A DNA stretch of 64,000 nt, taken from Gracilaria domingensis. Lineage: Eukaryota; Rhodophyta; Florideophyceae; Gracilariales; Gracilariaceae. Shown piece by piece: positions 20,710 to 32,700 of the stretch. Within the stretch, counting starts at the first letter, position 1, and the number at the start of each line of letters is the position of its first letter. The notes under the pieces are model-generated. The model searched no databases. It was not told the DNA's origin and saw only the letters and a list, made by a program, of their open reading frames with translations. The DNA lies in the NCBI GenBank assembly GCA_022539475.1, contig VCMS01000074.1, forward strand, positions 62,001 through 126,000, written 5' to 3'. The position numbers and the translations under genes are program-made.

Positions 20710-23237
20710 ATGGCAGGAACAAGTCCCAATGAAAACCTCCTTGGATTCCTTAAGGCCGAAATACATATAACAGCTTCAGGAAAAGGTTGTACTGACATTG
20801 ACAGAATTGCCGAATCTCCAGGCGCTCTTTGTGAGAATAACCAACAGGCGGCACATGACTGCTTCATACACTCGGGGGATTTTGCAGTTTCGCCACAACG
20901 ATGTCGCACCTCTGCTGCGGAAGCATGCAGCCATTTTTTGGTCACCGCCAAGGACGTTTTTCCGAAGTTGGGCGGTCAAATTTGCATGAAGTTTTCACCG
21001 ATATCAAGCTATGAAGACTCACAAGTCGAAGAATTGCGTTCGATGCAGATTGACTGGAACGATGATTGCCAATCTGCCCGTGCCGAACTGGAGCGTTTGG
21101 GGAAGGACGAGAGTCTTCCGAATGCTTTACGGGCAGAAGGTCTACATATTGAGCTCATTGAAATCATAAGCTTTCGAGAATCTATTCCGCTTGATCTCTA
21201 CGCTGAGATGAAAAAACTGTATGCCATTGCTGGATCTCTTGGTCAACTACTTTCGGATTCTCTGCAGAAAGGAGTGGTTCTCCGTCCTGCAGAGCGTGGT
21301 TTAACATTTTTTCCTAGGTTTATGGGTAACACAAGATATGAAGAAAGAACAAGGTGAGTTTTAAGAGGACAGATATTCCATTAGTCAACAAAGATGGTTA
21401 GGTCTCCAGCCCCACAAAATATTGCTCACTAACCTGTTCATTTTGGTTATTGTTTTGCTATACTTCCCAGACTGGATCAACAGAGCTTCGGACCGAAAGG
21501 ATACAGTGGGAAACCTGTCGAGGAACAAGAAAAGCCGGAAATGGCCATGCAAGCACAGAATTCAGACGAACAAAGTGCAATTGGAAGAGAGATGAACATT
21601 TCTGGCGGGAACGGGAACGGCGCAACCCTTGAAGGAGATGAATCCCCGATAGAATGTGTTGAAGAGCAATATCGTGGTTCTGGAATGTGCAATATTTCGG
21701 TCGAACTAGAGCAGCCTATCGCGACCAACATTCAAAAAGGCCCAACAACGCGAGAGCAAAAAGAAGACATGTCACAGAGTTCCGATGATTGTTATAAAAC
21801 CCCCCCGGTTCTCCTTTGTCTACGCCGTCCCAAAGAAGAGGCAGAGAAAGTGAACCCATGAACTCCGGTGACAAGCCAACTAGTGGAAACAACAGCTTCC
21901 CGCATAGCGGTATCTCTGGAACATCCGAGAATAATGCAGAACGTGAATCTTGCTCACATGGTAATACTTCTGTTAACATCGATGCTGTAAGTCGAAGCAC
22001 AATGCAAGTGGGGCATCAAGTTGAAGAGACACCCGGTTTTGAAGGACCAGAAAAAGATACGGAACCAGGTTCTGCCCACGATTTTTCACCGAGTGAGCCG
22101 GTTGCAAGGAACGTGTACCTGCTCGGAGAAACAGGCGAAGGAAAGTCGACTCTCGCAAATGATTTGACAGGCACAGAGCGTTTCAGGGTATCACATTCAG
22201 GTACTGGTACTACAGATATTTCTTGTGGTATGCTAAAATATGGAGAAGATTCTCATAATATAAATGTGTGGGACACCCCTGGCATGAACGACCAGGGCAA
22301 CTTGGACTCACGGTATGCCCGCATTCTAGAGCAAACTCTGGCGGAAAACAAGACAGTTTCTGCTGTTGTGGTGGTCTCCAAAGATGGATCAAGAGTCCCA
22401 AAAACGCTGAAGATGGCAATCTCTGCTTTCCGAAAACTATTTGGTGAATCTTTCATGTGCAGCATATGTGTTTGTATTGGCATTAATGAAAAAAAAACCG
22501 CAGCACAGACATTAGAGGCCAAGAGGTCCTTCTGGAAGCAGAGAGTTCTAAAATACCTGGACTACGAACTTCCCACAGATCGAATTTTCTTTTACAATGC
22601 GACTGACCGCGAAAGGCAGCCGCAGGCCGAGAAGATCAGGACCTGGTTACTAAATCAAAGCATTTACTTAGTTGGAGAAGGAAAAACAATTGCGGAAGCA
22701 ATAATACAAGTCCGGAACAACCAAGTGACGCCTCATGCAAAGGAGGGACTTCAAATTGCTACTTTTGCGGCTCTCCGAAGTCTGAAGACACTTGTCGAGA
22801 CCCACAAGGTGCAGCGAAAAACTTGCCTCAACAGCAAAGAATATCGAGGATTCTTGGAACTCTTTTTGGGGCCGGAGAGTGAGCCTAACGCTGTTTCTAC
22901 TGGAAGGAAAGAGATTACAGTTGAAGTCCTAATCTCGAGTAGCGGGAAGGAGGCTTCCGAGCTCCTTCAAAGAACAGCAAAGAAAATATCAGGGTTGAAG
23001 GAGAAGAAATCCGTTCTGTTTAGGAAGGGCAGAATTTTCGGTTTCGTGGATGAGGTCCGAACAAAAAAATTTATCTTCATCGAGAAAACGGTAGGGCAAA
23101 CGGAACAAGGTCAAAGGAGTATTACCATGCGTCATTTTGTTTTGATGGGCTGGAAATCGGATGTAAGTGAAGAAGTCATGCAGTACGCTAATCTAGTTCT
23201 TGACGAAGTGGGTTTGAAAAAATCACGTACGAAATGA
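20710..23237 (+). CDS. AIG1/GIMAP-like GTPase, second gene, one frame break
   Basis: Exon 1 (20710-21353) encodes about 215 helical residues without a known domain. The 117-bp intron (21354-21470) has a GTGAGT donor, a CACTAAC branch site and a TTCCCAG acceptor. Exon 2 (21471-23237) begins with a Ser/Glu/Gln-rich linker of about 200 residues, then the G domain: LLGETGEGKST, GTGTTDI, VWDTPGMND, VVVSKDGSRVPKTL. As in the neighbouring gene the NKxD motif is absent (IGINEKK). The linker frame changes at a run of seven C (21800-21806). One more C would join the two frames smoothly, so a homopolymer error or a real 1-bp deletion is likely. The C-terminal region parallels that of the divergent gene. 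The N-terminal exons of the pair do not look alike, suggesting different partners. Confidence 0.8.
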
Positions 23238-23753
23238 GAGATAATCCTTCGATCTACAAGCATTAACCAAATGAAGCTAAATTACACTTTCGAGACATTT
23301 GATTTTTGAAACTTACTTAGAACACACAACGTCAACTCAGATTGCAGTCCTCGAAAGGGCGAGCGCACTAAGTTGCCTTCGTGCTATTACCAGGGCAATC
23401 ATAGTTTTGGGGAGGCTCAGTGGGGACTGCGGACAGGTAAATTGGCCTTGGGCTATTTGCGTGGTTGCACAAAAGAAAATAAAACATAGCTTCATTCCCA
23501 TTTCCGAAAAAGTTTTTCATTTAATGCACAACACGCGTACATGAGGCAGTCGTCAACAACATCTCGATCCGAGATCTGAAGCTTGCACAATCAACTACTG
23601 TAAGCAATACGACTTGTACGTGTACTGACAACAACCAAACAAAGCATCGAAAACTGCTAAAAACAGAAATTCCCTGGGCAACCGAGTTTGCTACCAAAGG
23701 AGGACAAAAATTTGTCCGCAACCGTCTCAAATGGTGCTTCGCCCGGAAGCCGT

Positions 23754-23794
23754 TGAGACAATTGTGACAAACAGTGTTTGTCACAATTGTCTCA
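23754..23794. repeat. Perfect palindrome: 20-bp arms, 1-nt centre
   Basis: Arms 23754-23773 and 23775-23794 are exact reverse complements (TGAGACAATTGTGACAAACA) around a single G. It lies in a gene-free stretch downstream of the second GTPase gene and resembles the compact palindromes at 9539, 20403 and 50876. Confidence 0.9.
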
Positions 23795-25044
23795 GGCGCG
23801 CCCGAATAAACCGCACACAGTACACGCAATCTCCAATCCGTGGTGTCTTGCGAGGGTGCATGGCCGTGCTTCCAGTGACCGCGAGGCACGAGACCTGGAA
23901 CTGATAGGGCGGAATGTGAAGAAGCTGACACAAATTGCTCGACGGATGAAGAGCTTTCGGGAAGGAAGGTTTACTCGATGTGAAAACGACCATGTAGCGT
24001 ATCGCTTTTCAACCGATAAAGCTTCTGGTCCGTTTGGATATTGATCTACTCTCAACACAAGGGAGTTTGTGACAGAGCAAGTTCATTGCGGTTCCTGACC
24101 TTTACATCCGACGGTCTGAAGTGAAAGATCCGTCCAAGCCGCTAAGTGAGGCTGGAAGCGAGCCATGGGGTGACCGGACTAAACCGGGAGAATGTATGCA
24201 GCGGTGTTTGTCAAGACAGGGAGCAGGAAAGCACTGCGGTCGCGCGAAGTCGCGCTTGCAGTCGCGATCGGCAAAAGAGCATGCACAAAAAAACTCAGAA
24301 GTCTCTCCCGAGGATGCATCCGGACACTAGCAAACTGCTGCGGTGTCCGGGTATTTACCATGCCTGACTCAGGCGAATGCAGAGGAATGTTCTCCTTTGT
24401 AGGTTGCATCTGCACAGTTCTTCGTGCGCGTGCCTACAAAAAAAAGGTGTACCTTAACCAACCCCATATGTCTGTCCAAAGCGTTGAGAGGTATGTTGGA
24501 CAGACTGATCGGGAACTGTTAAGTTACTTTTTGGAGGTTCACTGTAGACCATTTACGAAGCCCACGGATTTGTATGTGCCGCGAGCTAAAAAGCACGGTG
24601 CCTGTCGAGACAGTCTCCGTACTTCGGAGGCTTTTCTTCAGGGAAGGTTCAGATATGAATATGGTGGACCAAAATATTTGACGTAAGGCTGGAGTTCAGT
24701 GATTCTTTCGGAAATACGTTTTTTTCATCAGACCACTCTTCCAACATTTTTATGGTACGAAGATCAAGATCTCCTAGATACTTGGGAGGTTGACAAAGTA
24801 TAATAATATTACTTTTGGAAGCATGTGCTTCGAGAGAAGTAACGGGACCTTGTAGAGAGCAGCTCTTAGACCGCGATAGATTCCACATTCGCAGACGAAG
24901 CAGATAAAATGGTACTAAGTTGCTCCCATGACATCTCGACTTTAATCAAACACTCAGTGTACAAGAACAAGAAACGATTTTTCTTTCGAGAAAAAGGTGC
25001 GAAGTCACGTCTTGCCTTCAACAATACCCTTTGAGGCAGAAACA
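23795..25044. other. Gene-free stretch
   Basis: Short open frames (for example 24192-24686 on the plus strand) lack any recognisable domain and show no coding signature that I can defend. No repeat or RNA gene was seen. Confidence 0.4.
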
Positions 25045-26186
25045 ATGGTTTGTCACGTTTCCATCATAGGGGCTGGGAATTTGGGCGCAGCAATGGCCGT
25101 TCATCTGCGGAAGAAAGGACGCTCGGTCTGTCTTGCAGGCACTCCGGATCATCAAGGTATCATCCCTGAGCTCCGCAAGAACGGCAACAAACTCATCGAG
25201 GTGGACGGTAGTAGCGGCCTTCACCATGAGTCGGAAGGCGTCACAGTTAAAGTGAATATCGGAAACATCGCTCAGGCAGTCCTCGCACGCATCATTATCG
25301 TTGCGGTTCCAATATCTGCTCAAGAGGATGTGGTCAAAGCTCTCTCTTGCCACAATTTGAGCGGTCGCATTCTTATCTTTATGCCATGTGGAATTGCTGC
25401 TGGATTGGTCCACACCGCCATGAGCAAACAGAGCATGCCGAAGATCATCGTCGGTACTGTTTCATCTCCTTTTGCCTCTCGAACTAGAGGGAAGGGAAAG
25501 ATTGCGATTACGAGAACCAAAAAGCAGCTGGAAATTGGCTCATCAGAACGCACCACCGCAGCCTTCCGGCGTTCTTTAGCATCTTTGTTTCCTCAGAAGC
25601 TTGTCTGGTATCCTAACCTCGCCTCGATCTTTTTCTCCAACGTCAATCCTGTGATACATCCGGCTACCATGCTCGTGTCGAAAGAGGTCATTGCCAACTC
25701 TAACCCCGCCCTTTATTCTATGAGGAATGCATGCCCGCCGCTGAGCAGCTTATTACGGCAGTGGACAATGAGAGATGCAAACTGGCCGATATTCTCGGTC
25801 TCCAAACAAACACGTTGTTTGAATTCTTTCGGGATTGGTATACGCCTGAAGCACATAGCTACATGCATTCTGTTAGTCTAACACCTTCATACAAAGGTCG
25901 TCGTGCTCCGCTGTTCAACCATCGGTACCTCATTGAAGATGTAAAGTTCCTTCTTGTACTCAAATGCGGTATCGCAGCAAAAGCTCCGTTCTCAACGCCC
26001 AATTTCAACAGGATAATTAGCGAAGCTAGTGATGTACTTGGTGAAGACCTGTGGAAGACTGGTACGACGCTGGACTCTCTCGGTTTTGGGAAATGCATCG
26101 GTAGATCAGATTATCATGTGGCTGAACGGAAAGCATATGACTTGGAGTTGTTGAACATATCGTTTTGGGTTTTTAGTCAGCTCTGA
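25045..26186 (+). CDS. Opine (octopine/nopaline) dehydrogenase-like protein, one frame break
   Basis: About 380 residues, the usual family length. The N-terminal Rossmann domain begins at the ATG at 25045 with VSIIGAGNLGAAMAVHL, the dinucleotide-binding glycine motif. The second domain starts at NPVIHPATML, the signature shared by octopine and nopaline dehydrogenases, with the catalytic His in this family context. Near 25711-25716 the frame changes. One missing base there would read ALY-FYEECMPAAEQLITAVDNER, which fits the family well, and the second frame then continues to the stop at 26186. Such enzymes reductively condense an amino acid with pyruvate or another keto acid using NAD(P)H; the substrate cannot be read from sequence. 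The break may be an assembly error or a recent loss. No intron signals surround it. Confidence 0.8.
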
Positions 26187-27390
26187 TTATTCTATTAATT
26201 CAGAAGATGGCTTGGTTTCAGCTATTGTTCCCAGGAGAAAGGGCCCCTTTGGGTACGGCTACAAATGTTCTGGCGAATATACGGTCTCCCCGGTTCAACT
26301 GCGACTTTGTTAACAGCGTAGGGGCGCAATATCGCTTTGTTGTGATCAAGGGCACGGACACAAGAGGGAAGGACACTTGGCAGACGGTAGGACGGTATTC
26401 GCATCAGTTTGATGAACGTTCTTCGTGGAACGAGGAACGTGTTTCGAAACGTTTTTATGATTCTAACGAAAATCTACGTTTAATTTCTACCCCAAAAAGA
26501 AGTGTGGCTTAGGTTTTAAAGATGAAGAAACAATTATATATGGTTCCATTTGTGTTTGTGGGGCGTTGCTCAGAGAACTCATTCGAGACTCCTGCCACAA
26601 AAAGTTTTTTTTGGATGTTCGAAGACAGAAAACCAAGCCTCAGTTTTTGTTATTTATCGAACAGATATCTTAGGTGGGCCAGATATTTTACTCCAGAATT
26701 TCATCCAAGTGTACAAGTGTAAATGTCTAACATTCTTACACCGTACTGTAAGTGCTTAGTTGTGCGATCTGATTGCCCTTGTCGGGGTGAAGTGGAACAG
26801 AATTTTGGCCATTTTCGCGTGCCCGCAATTTCGTAAGTTTTCAAGCACTCCCACTTGGTTTTATAAATTTAATAAATTTTATGCACGGATAGATGCTGGT
26901 TTTTCGTTCAGTAGGCACTACGTTTGATAGCAAAAAACCATATTATTTAGAAGATTTTAACTATTATTTTTAATAAAAATAAAACACAACCACAAGAGCA
27001 AGAGGCCTCTGCCAGCAATGTCAAGGAGAGTAAAAAGACAAAAAATCGGTACCTGTTTGTGCTACAATGGCTACACGTGCCTACAGTGCACATACTGTTG
27101 GTACATGGACGAGTCACAATCACTTGAATGTACGTGTACCATTGTGCTCTTCAAGGGTTTTGAGGATAGCTTTGACGCTCCTTTTGATGACTTGTAAGCA
27201 ACCTCTCGGCAGCAAGACTGCGGAGCCTGGTAGGCATGGCGATTTGCCACGTCGTGCCTCGTTGAGAGAAACCGTTTTCTGTTTCGGCCACGTCGCAGTC
27301 CTTACGTACGTACACAGCTTTTCAACCTGCTCTTGAAAAACCATCCCTTCGACCGTGCCGTCCCAGCTTCCAGATTACTGCCTTGGCGCG
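26187..27390. other. Intergenic, partly AT-rich
   Basis: An ATG-initiated frame of 101 residues (26207-26512) follows the dehydrogenase by 20 bp. I recognise nothing in it and give it about a one in five chance of being real. The part 26850-27000 is AT-rich with A/T runs. No other feature was seen. Confidence 0.35.
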
Positions 27391-27975
27391 ATGAAGCGCA
27401 CCGCCATCATTGTGCTCGCTCTACTGCTGCTCGCGCCATCTGCGACGTTCTCCACCCCCTTTACCATTCCGCCTCCGTCTCCATTCCCCTTGGAAACTAC
27501 CGTCGAACCGTCGCCAGAAGAGGACCTCTTCCCCTCCGAGGAGCCGGTGTTCGCCGCCCCGTCCGCCGCACCATCCTTTCAGATCATCACCTGCGTAACT
27601 TCCGACGGTTGCAATGTAGGATTCGACCAAAGTTTCAATTGCACCAATTCCCAAGTGGACATCCGCGCGGACCGAGAGTCCGCTGTGCTGCTCCTGTCTC
27701 AGTCGGACCAAGACGGAGGCTCGCGCATCACGTATCGGGCACGGGTGCCGCTAGCGTCGATCGATGCTGACGGGGTGATCTCATCCATTCCCTGGGTGTC
27801 GACAGACGCCGATGCCGAGCAGACGGTTTGTGTGCGTGCTATCGACGTTACTGCGTTTTTGGATCTGCTTGGTGCCATGTTTATCGGCCGGCCGTTTGGC
27901 ACGTGTTGCCGCGCTTGTTCGTTCAATAACGGAGGGCGTGTGCCGCCGCGGCTTGCTTGCTGTCGGTCTTGCTGA
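27391..27975 (+). CDS. Secreted cysteine-containing protein, unknown
   Basis: 194 residues from an ATG at 27391. Residues 1-22 form a classic signal peptide (MKRTAIIVLALLLLAPSATF). A Pro/Ser/Glu-rich linker of about 45 residues follows, then a compact region with cysteines (ITCVTSDGCNVGF, SFNCTNSQVD) that looks like a small beta-rich extracellular domain. The C-terminus ends with a CC-containing basic tail. I recognise no family. The gene stands beside another secreted-protein gene (28729-29433) on the same strand, 750 bp apart. GC content is higher than in the flanks, consistent with a real coding region. Function is unknown; cell-wall or extracellular-matrix roles are possible but unproven. 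Confidence 0.6.
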   Translation: MKRTAIIVLALLLLAPSATFSTPFTIPPPSPFPLETTVEPSPEEDLFPSEEPVFAAPSAAPSFQIITCVTSDGCNVGFDQSFNCTNSQVDIRADRESAVLLLSQSDQDGGSRITYRARVPLASIDADGVISSIPWVSTDADAEQTVCVRAIDVTAFLDLLGAMFIGRPFGTCCRACSFNNGGRVPPRLACCRSC

Positions 27976-28728
27976 GCATGGATCATCCATGGCACGCGAG
28001 CTCAAAAGCTCCCTTTTGTCATAGAGAGGAAGAAGCGATGTCCCAGGGATCTTACCTCCCGGCAGCCTGGACGTGTTCAGCTCTAGGGATGTGCGCCGGG
28101 CGGTACACTTGGTGTAAACACTGTTCGTGACGTGGGCGCATGTCCACGACACACAACTGGCACAGCTTGTCATCACAATACCACAGTCGCTCTTTAAAAA
28201 AAAAGGGATTTTCAAAAAGTTCCAAAAATAGTCGAAACCTCTCGCGCTCTTGCCAATGCCACGTTGATACTCCTAGAAAACGCTGACCCAGATGTGTGCG
28301 GAATTTGCTTTGAGCGAATTTGTGCAACGCAGCAAAACGGGTGGAGTCTCCCATAGACCACCTAATTCTTGACCAAATCTGGAAGCACACGATCGCCTCC
28401 TATCCGAACAAAATGTTAGCCGGAAAAGACACATAAAAGCTGCCCTGAATGCATTGCTGCACAGCACAATTTGTGAGACAAATTGGGACATGCTGGTGTG
28501 TGCGCTTCTTTTCCGGTGGCTATAGGTTGCAGAAATGAATCTAGCCAACAACAAGTTTAATTACTTGTCTTTGCTTTCTGCCCCAACAGCATCTCATCGT
28601 CACCCTCACAAACGCTTGTGATCGTTCGATGAGATAAGAGGAACCCCTAGCCGCTTGTGGAACCTCTGCTGACCGCCGCGTTCCTGGTCGTAACCCATTG
28701 TCTACTTCAAAACTCGGTTGGAAACGCT

Positions 28729-29433
28729 ATGCAGACCGTACATATTGTGTTCGTGCTTTTCCTGAGTGTTCCTTGGGCACTGGCATGTACATGTGTTCGC
28801 CCCAGTGTCAAATCATTCTTTTTCAAAGCAGATATCGTTGTCAAGGCCAAGCTAATCTCTTCGACTTCGCGACAGCTCATCGGCATCAGTGGTGCCACCC
28901 CGTTTCCACTCGAAGCGGACTTTATGTTCGAGGTGGAAACAGTGTTCAAGGGATGCAACGTACCGTCTGTCATAGAAGCTGGAACTCGCATTCAGGAAAC
29001 GTTTACAACGCCGAGTGGGATTCCCGTTGCATCTGTTAACACCTGCGGAACGTTTTCACCTAGTGAAGAGACAGTGATACTATTTCTGGGATCTACCTTG
29101 CCGGCTGTGCTCAACAGCTGCACATTTGCGCCGCTTTACAGATCGTTATCGCCCGCGAACCGGGAGTTTTTGAACTCTCGCGAAGTTTGCTGTGGAGGAG
29201 GCTGTAGGTGTGCCGATGGATCTGAGTTACTTGACTGTACGCCTCGGCCGTGCTCTACAACTGAAATGCCCTGTGAAGAAGCTGAGAAATGTGTGGATAA
29301 CCGTTGCGGTGACTGCACGGCAGAGTTCTTTTCATCCACAAACAGGCCTGCGTGCTCACAGCCGCATCTGCTAGGTTATGCTTTTCGTACAAAAGACGAA
29401 GTTGTATCATCAGCGACAACGTTTTCTGTCTAA
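28729..29433 (+). CDS. Secreted NTR/TIMP-like protein with Cys-rich tail
   Basis: 234 residues from an ATG at 28729, chosen because the signal peptide (residues 1-20, ending ALA) then places the sequence CTCVRPS at the mature N-terminus. A mature protein starting with Cys-X-Cys and followed by a beta-barrel (FKADIVVKAKLIS, FEVETVFKG, CGTFSPSEETVILFLG) is characteristic of tissue-inhibitor-of-metalloproteinase and netrin (NTR) domains, where the CxC segment chelates the protease zinc. The C-terminal 75 residues are a separate cysteine-rich module beginning CCGGGCRC. Similarity is by motif, so metalloprotease inhibition is a hypothesis. The frame further upstream lacks an ATG. Confidence 0.65.
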   Translation: MQTVHIVFVLFLSVPWALACTCVRPSVKSFFFKADIVVKAKLISSTSRQLIGISGATPFPLEADFMFEVETVFKGCNVPSVIEAGTRIQETFTTPSGIPVASVNTCGTFSPSEETVILFLGSTLPAVLNSCTFAPLYRSLSPANREFLNSREVCCGGGCRCADGSELLDCTPRPCSTTEMPCEEAEKCVDNRCGDCTAEFFSSTNRPACSQPHLLGYAFRTKDEVVSSATTFSV

Positions 29434-29794
29434 GACAGTCCGGCAAAAAAAAATTGCCATTATACCTATAAGAATCGTAAAGAGCGCCAAGTAATTTGGG
29501 AGTTTTACGACTCTTTTTTAGCCAAGCACGATCTACACGTACACGCCGTTCATGACAAGACTTGTCTTAGTTATGTCAGTCTCAATTACGGACCTGGGCC
29601 TTTCGCCTTCGCTCCGCGCTTCCGTCGTTACCCTGAAGGACCATTGTAGCCTTCTTCGTGTGTTAACATGTACCGGAGCACAAGCATGCCGCTTTCTGAT
29701 CTTTATCGCAGTAAACGACGAGAGCCTCTGCCTAGGAAAGACAGCGCGTAACCCTCAACATGTTCATTACGTGTGCGCAGCTTTGAAATGTTAG

Positions 29795-32700
29795 CTACCA
29801 CTCAATCTCGCACACGGGCCGGAAGTTGGCGTCGCGGAATACGCTGGCACCATCGCTCGTGCGAAGGAGACCGTGCTCGAATGTTCCCAACAACATCGGC
29901 CCGCTCTCAGACCAGCACCATGCCTCCCATTCACGCAAACGGCTGCCCCAAGTGACGTGCATGGAGCTGGCGGCGTGGTCGTCAGGCGCGAGCAGCGCGC
30001 CGAGGCGCCGCCCGCGCTGCACGTCGCACAGCGCCATGCGGCGGCTGCGCAACTGGCACAGCACGCGCGTGCCGTCGGCGTTGGCGCCCACGCGGATCAA
30101 TGCTTCGCCCAACTGGAACGGCGCGCACACGCGCGCGCCGCTGCGCGCGTCGCACACGTGCAGCGCACCGCCACGCGTGCCGAACGCCACGCGCGAGCCG
30201 TCGGCGCTCATCGCCACGCACCACACGTCGACGGCGCGCTCCGCCATGCGCTGCGCCTCCGCCGCCGCGCTCCGCAGCCGCCACACGCGCACCGCGTACT
30301 CATAGAACGGCCTGCCCGCGAGGCGATACGTCGTGTACGCTACGCGCGTGCCGTCGCCGCTGAACGCCACGCTGCCCGGCACGCCATCGCGCAGCCGGTG
30401 GCGCGCCACCTCCGCTCCGCTCTCCGCCTCCCACACGCGCAGCGTCCCGTCGGGCGACCCCGACGCCACTCGCGTCCCGTCGCAGCTCAGCGCAACGCAC
30501 TGCAACATAGCAGTGTGCCCCACCAGCGGCTGTCCCACCGCCTGCCCGCTCGCAGCGTCCCGCACTTGCAACGTTGCGTCCCCTGACGCGCACACCACTC
30601 GCTTCCCATCACCGCTGATCGCAACGCAATGCACCCCGACAATGTCATCGCCGCGAGGCTCAAACGGCCGCCCTCTTCTTCCCACCACCCATATGCGCAA
30701 CGCCAAATCTTCTGTCCCATAAATCACCTCCGTTCCGTCGCTGTTGAACGCCACGCATATGCATGGCCATCTTGTCTTCAGACGGTGCTCCTCCACCCGC
30801 TCCCCGCTCTCCGCGTTCCATATCCGCACCGTTCCGTCCTCCCCAGACGCCACCTGCTTTCCGTCCTCACTAAACGCGACGCACCGCACACATCCAACGT
30901 CACCGATTAGAGGCTGTCCCACCATCACTCCGCTCTCGACTTCCCATATGCACACCGTCCCGGATCTTACAGTTCCAGACACTTCTCCTGTCCCGCACAC
31001 TACTCGCTCCCCGTCGCCGCTGAACGCAACGCAGTTTACGCGACCACCTGCCTCGCAACGCTGTTTCACTATCAGGGGCTGTCCTACCGCCTCGCCGCTC
31101 CCAACCTCCCATATCCGCACAGTTCCGTCCGCTGATCCGGACACCACTCGACTTCCGTCCCTGTTCAACGCAACACACAAAACGGAAGCGGTGTGGCCCT
31201 CCAAAGTCTGTCCCACCATCTCTCCATTTTCAACATTCCATAATCGAACAGTGCTATCCGCTGACCCAGTCGCCATTCGAGTGCCATCATCGTTGAGCGC
31301 AACACCATAGATTGTGGTGTCGTGCGCCTTGAACGTTGTACATAGTAAGCACGTTTCTGAATCCCACACAAACACTCTTCCAAACACATCCCCAACCGCA
31401 ACTTTCTTCAAGTTGGTAGATATTGCTGCTTGGGAAGCATCAGCAACGTTTTCCCCTTCCGTTTGAAACTTTCTTAGTTTCTGCGACCCGATCTTACGAT
31501 CATACCACATACAATACCCATGTAAATCTACACGCGATTGCAGTACAGCGTAAACGTGATGACCACGGACGAATGAACAAAGAATTCGAAACTCCCCCTC
31601 CAAATCTATCAACTCTTTCAAACCTTCATTTGCCTGTTGTAAAAATCCCGCCGACGCCTTGGCCCAGGGCCTAGGAGCACATTCTTCAATCCTTGTAACA
31701 AAACTTCTCGTTCTTTCACAACTCTGCGCCTGTTGTAGCAATCTTCCATGCACTTGGAACCACGCTTCACGTGTGTTGCGCACAACGAACGTATGACTCA
31801 TCTGAGCCGCCTGGCGAACTGTCTCCAGATGTATCATGTGGCTACTTGAGTCCGAGTCTGTCTCATGCAGAGCTGACTTGCCCCACTCAACGTCTTCATT
31901 AACGTAGTACATTCCGCGGTCTTGAAGTCGCACTACAATCCAGTTTGGCTGCGAAAGTAGCCATAGTAACTCTCCCAAGCACCCTGATTCGTATAGCACT
32001 CGACACAGATTGTCCAAGATGTAACTGTCATCTTCGAACCTCCACCACGCCCAACGAACTTCTCTTCTCGATTCGTTAGCAGCATCAACATCAACCTTGC
32101 CTTCCATCTCAAGGCCTTCACTGCCTCCAAAACATATTCTTGCATGTTTCAATAGTCGTGCCAGTCTTGTGTCTCTTCGTTCGGAAATCGCCAGATCAGT
32201 TGAACTTCTTCTATCGTCCACAAGTTCCAATTCCATTTCTCGAGCTCTTTCCTTGTAGTTGGCAAGCAAGTTCTTGAAGCATTCCACTCTGAACTCCTTG
32301 GACGTCCTGTGGACGGCAAGGTCCAAAACAAGATCGTGAATCTCAACATAGGCACGTCCTTCATCTTCCCTTCGAATGCGCACAACAGACACATCGTACA
32401 GCTTCTTGGCCCACTTCATGGTTTCTCTCAAGTCTTTTGCACCCCATAAACATTGCAACATCAACAAAGGAATGTCTTGCTTCTTTCGCACAATGCATAA
32501 CTTCTCAAACTTTTCCTTAAAGTCTGCCTCATTTCCCAACGCCTTCAAAGAACTGTCCACAATCAGTCCCAATTTCCCATGCCGTTCTTCATCAACGTCA
32601 TTGATGGTACGGCATCCCTGCACGTAGTCGTTCCATGCATTTTGAAAGTTTTCAACACGCTGTTCCGAGTATAGGCGCACAGCAGCGCCCGCAATCCCGA

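Noticed and set aside
29873-30586. Plus-strand frames of 159-237 residues
   Set aside because: They are antisense to the GC-rich WD40 repeats of the NB-ARC gene and mirror its codon bias.
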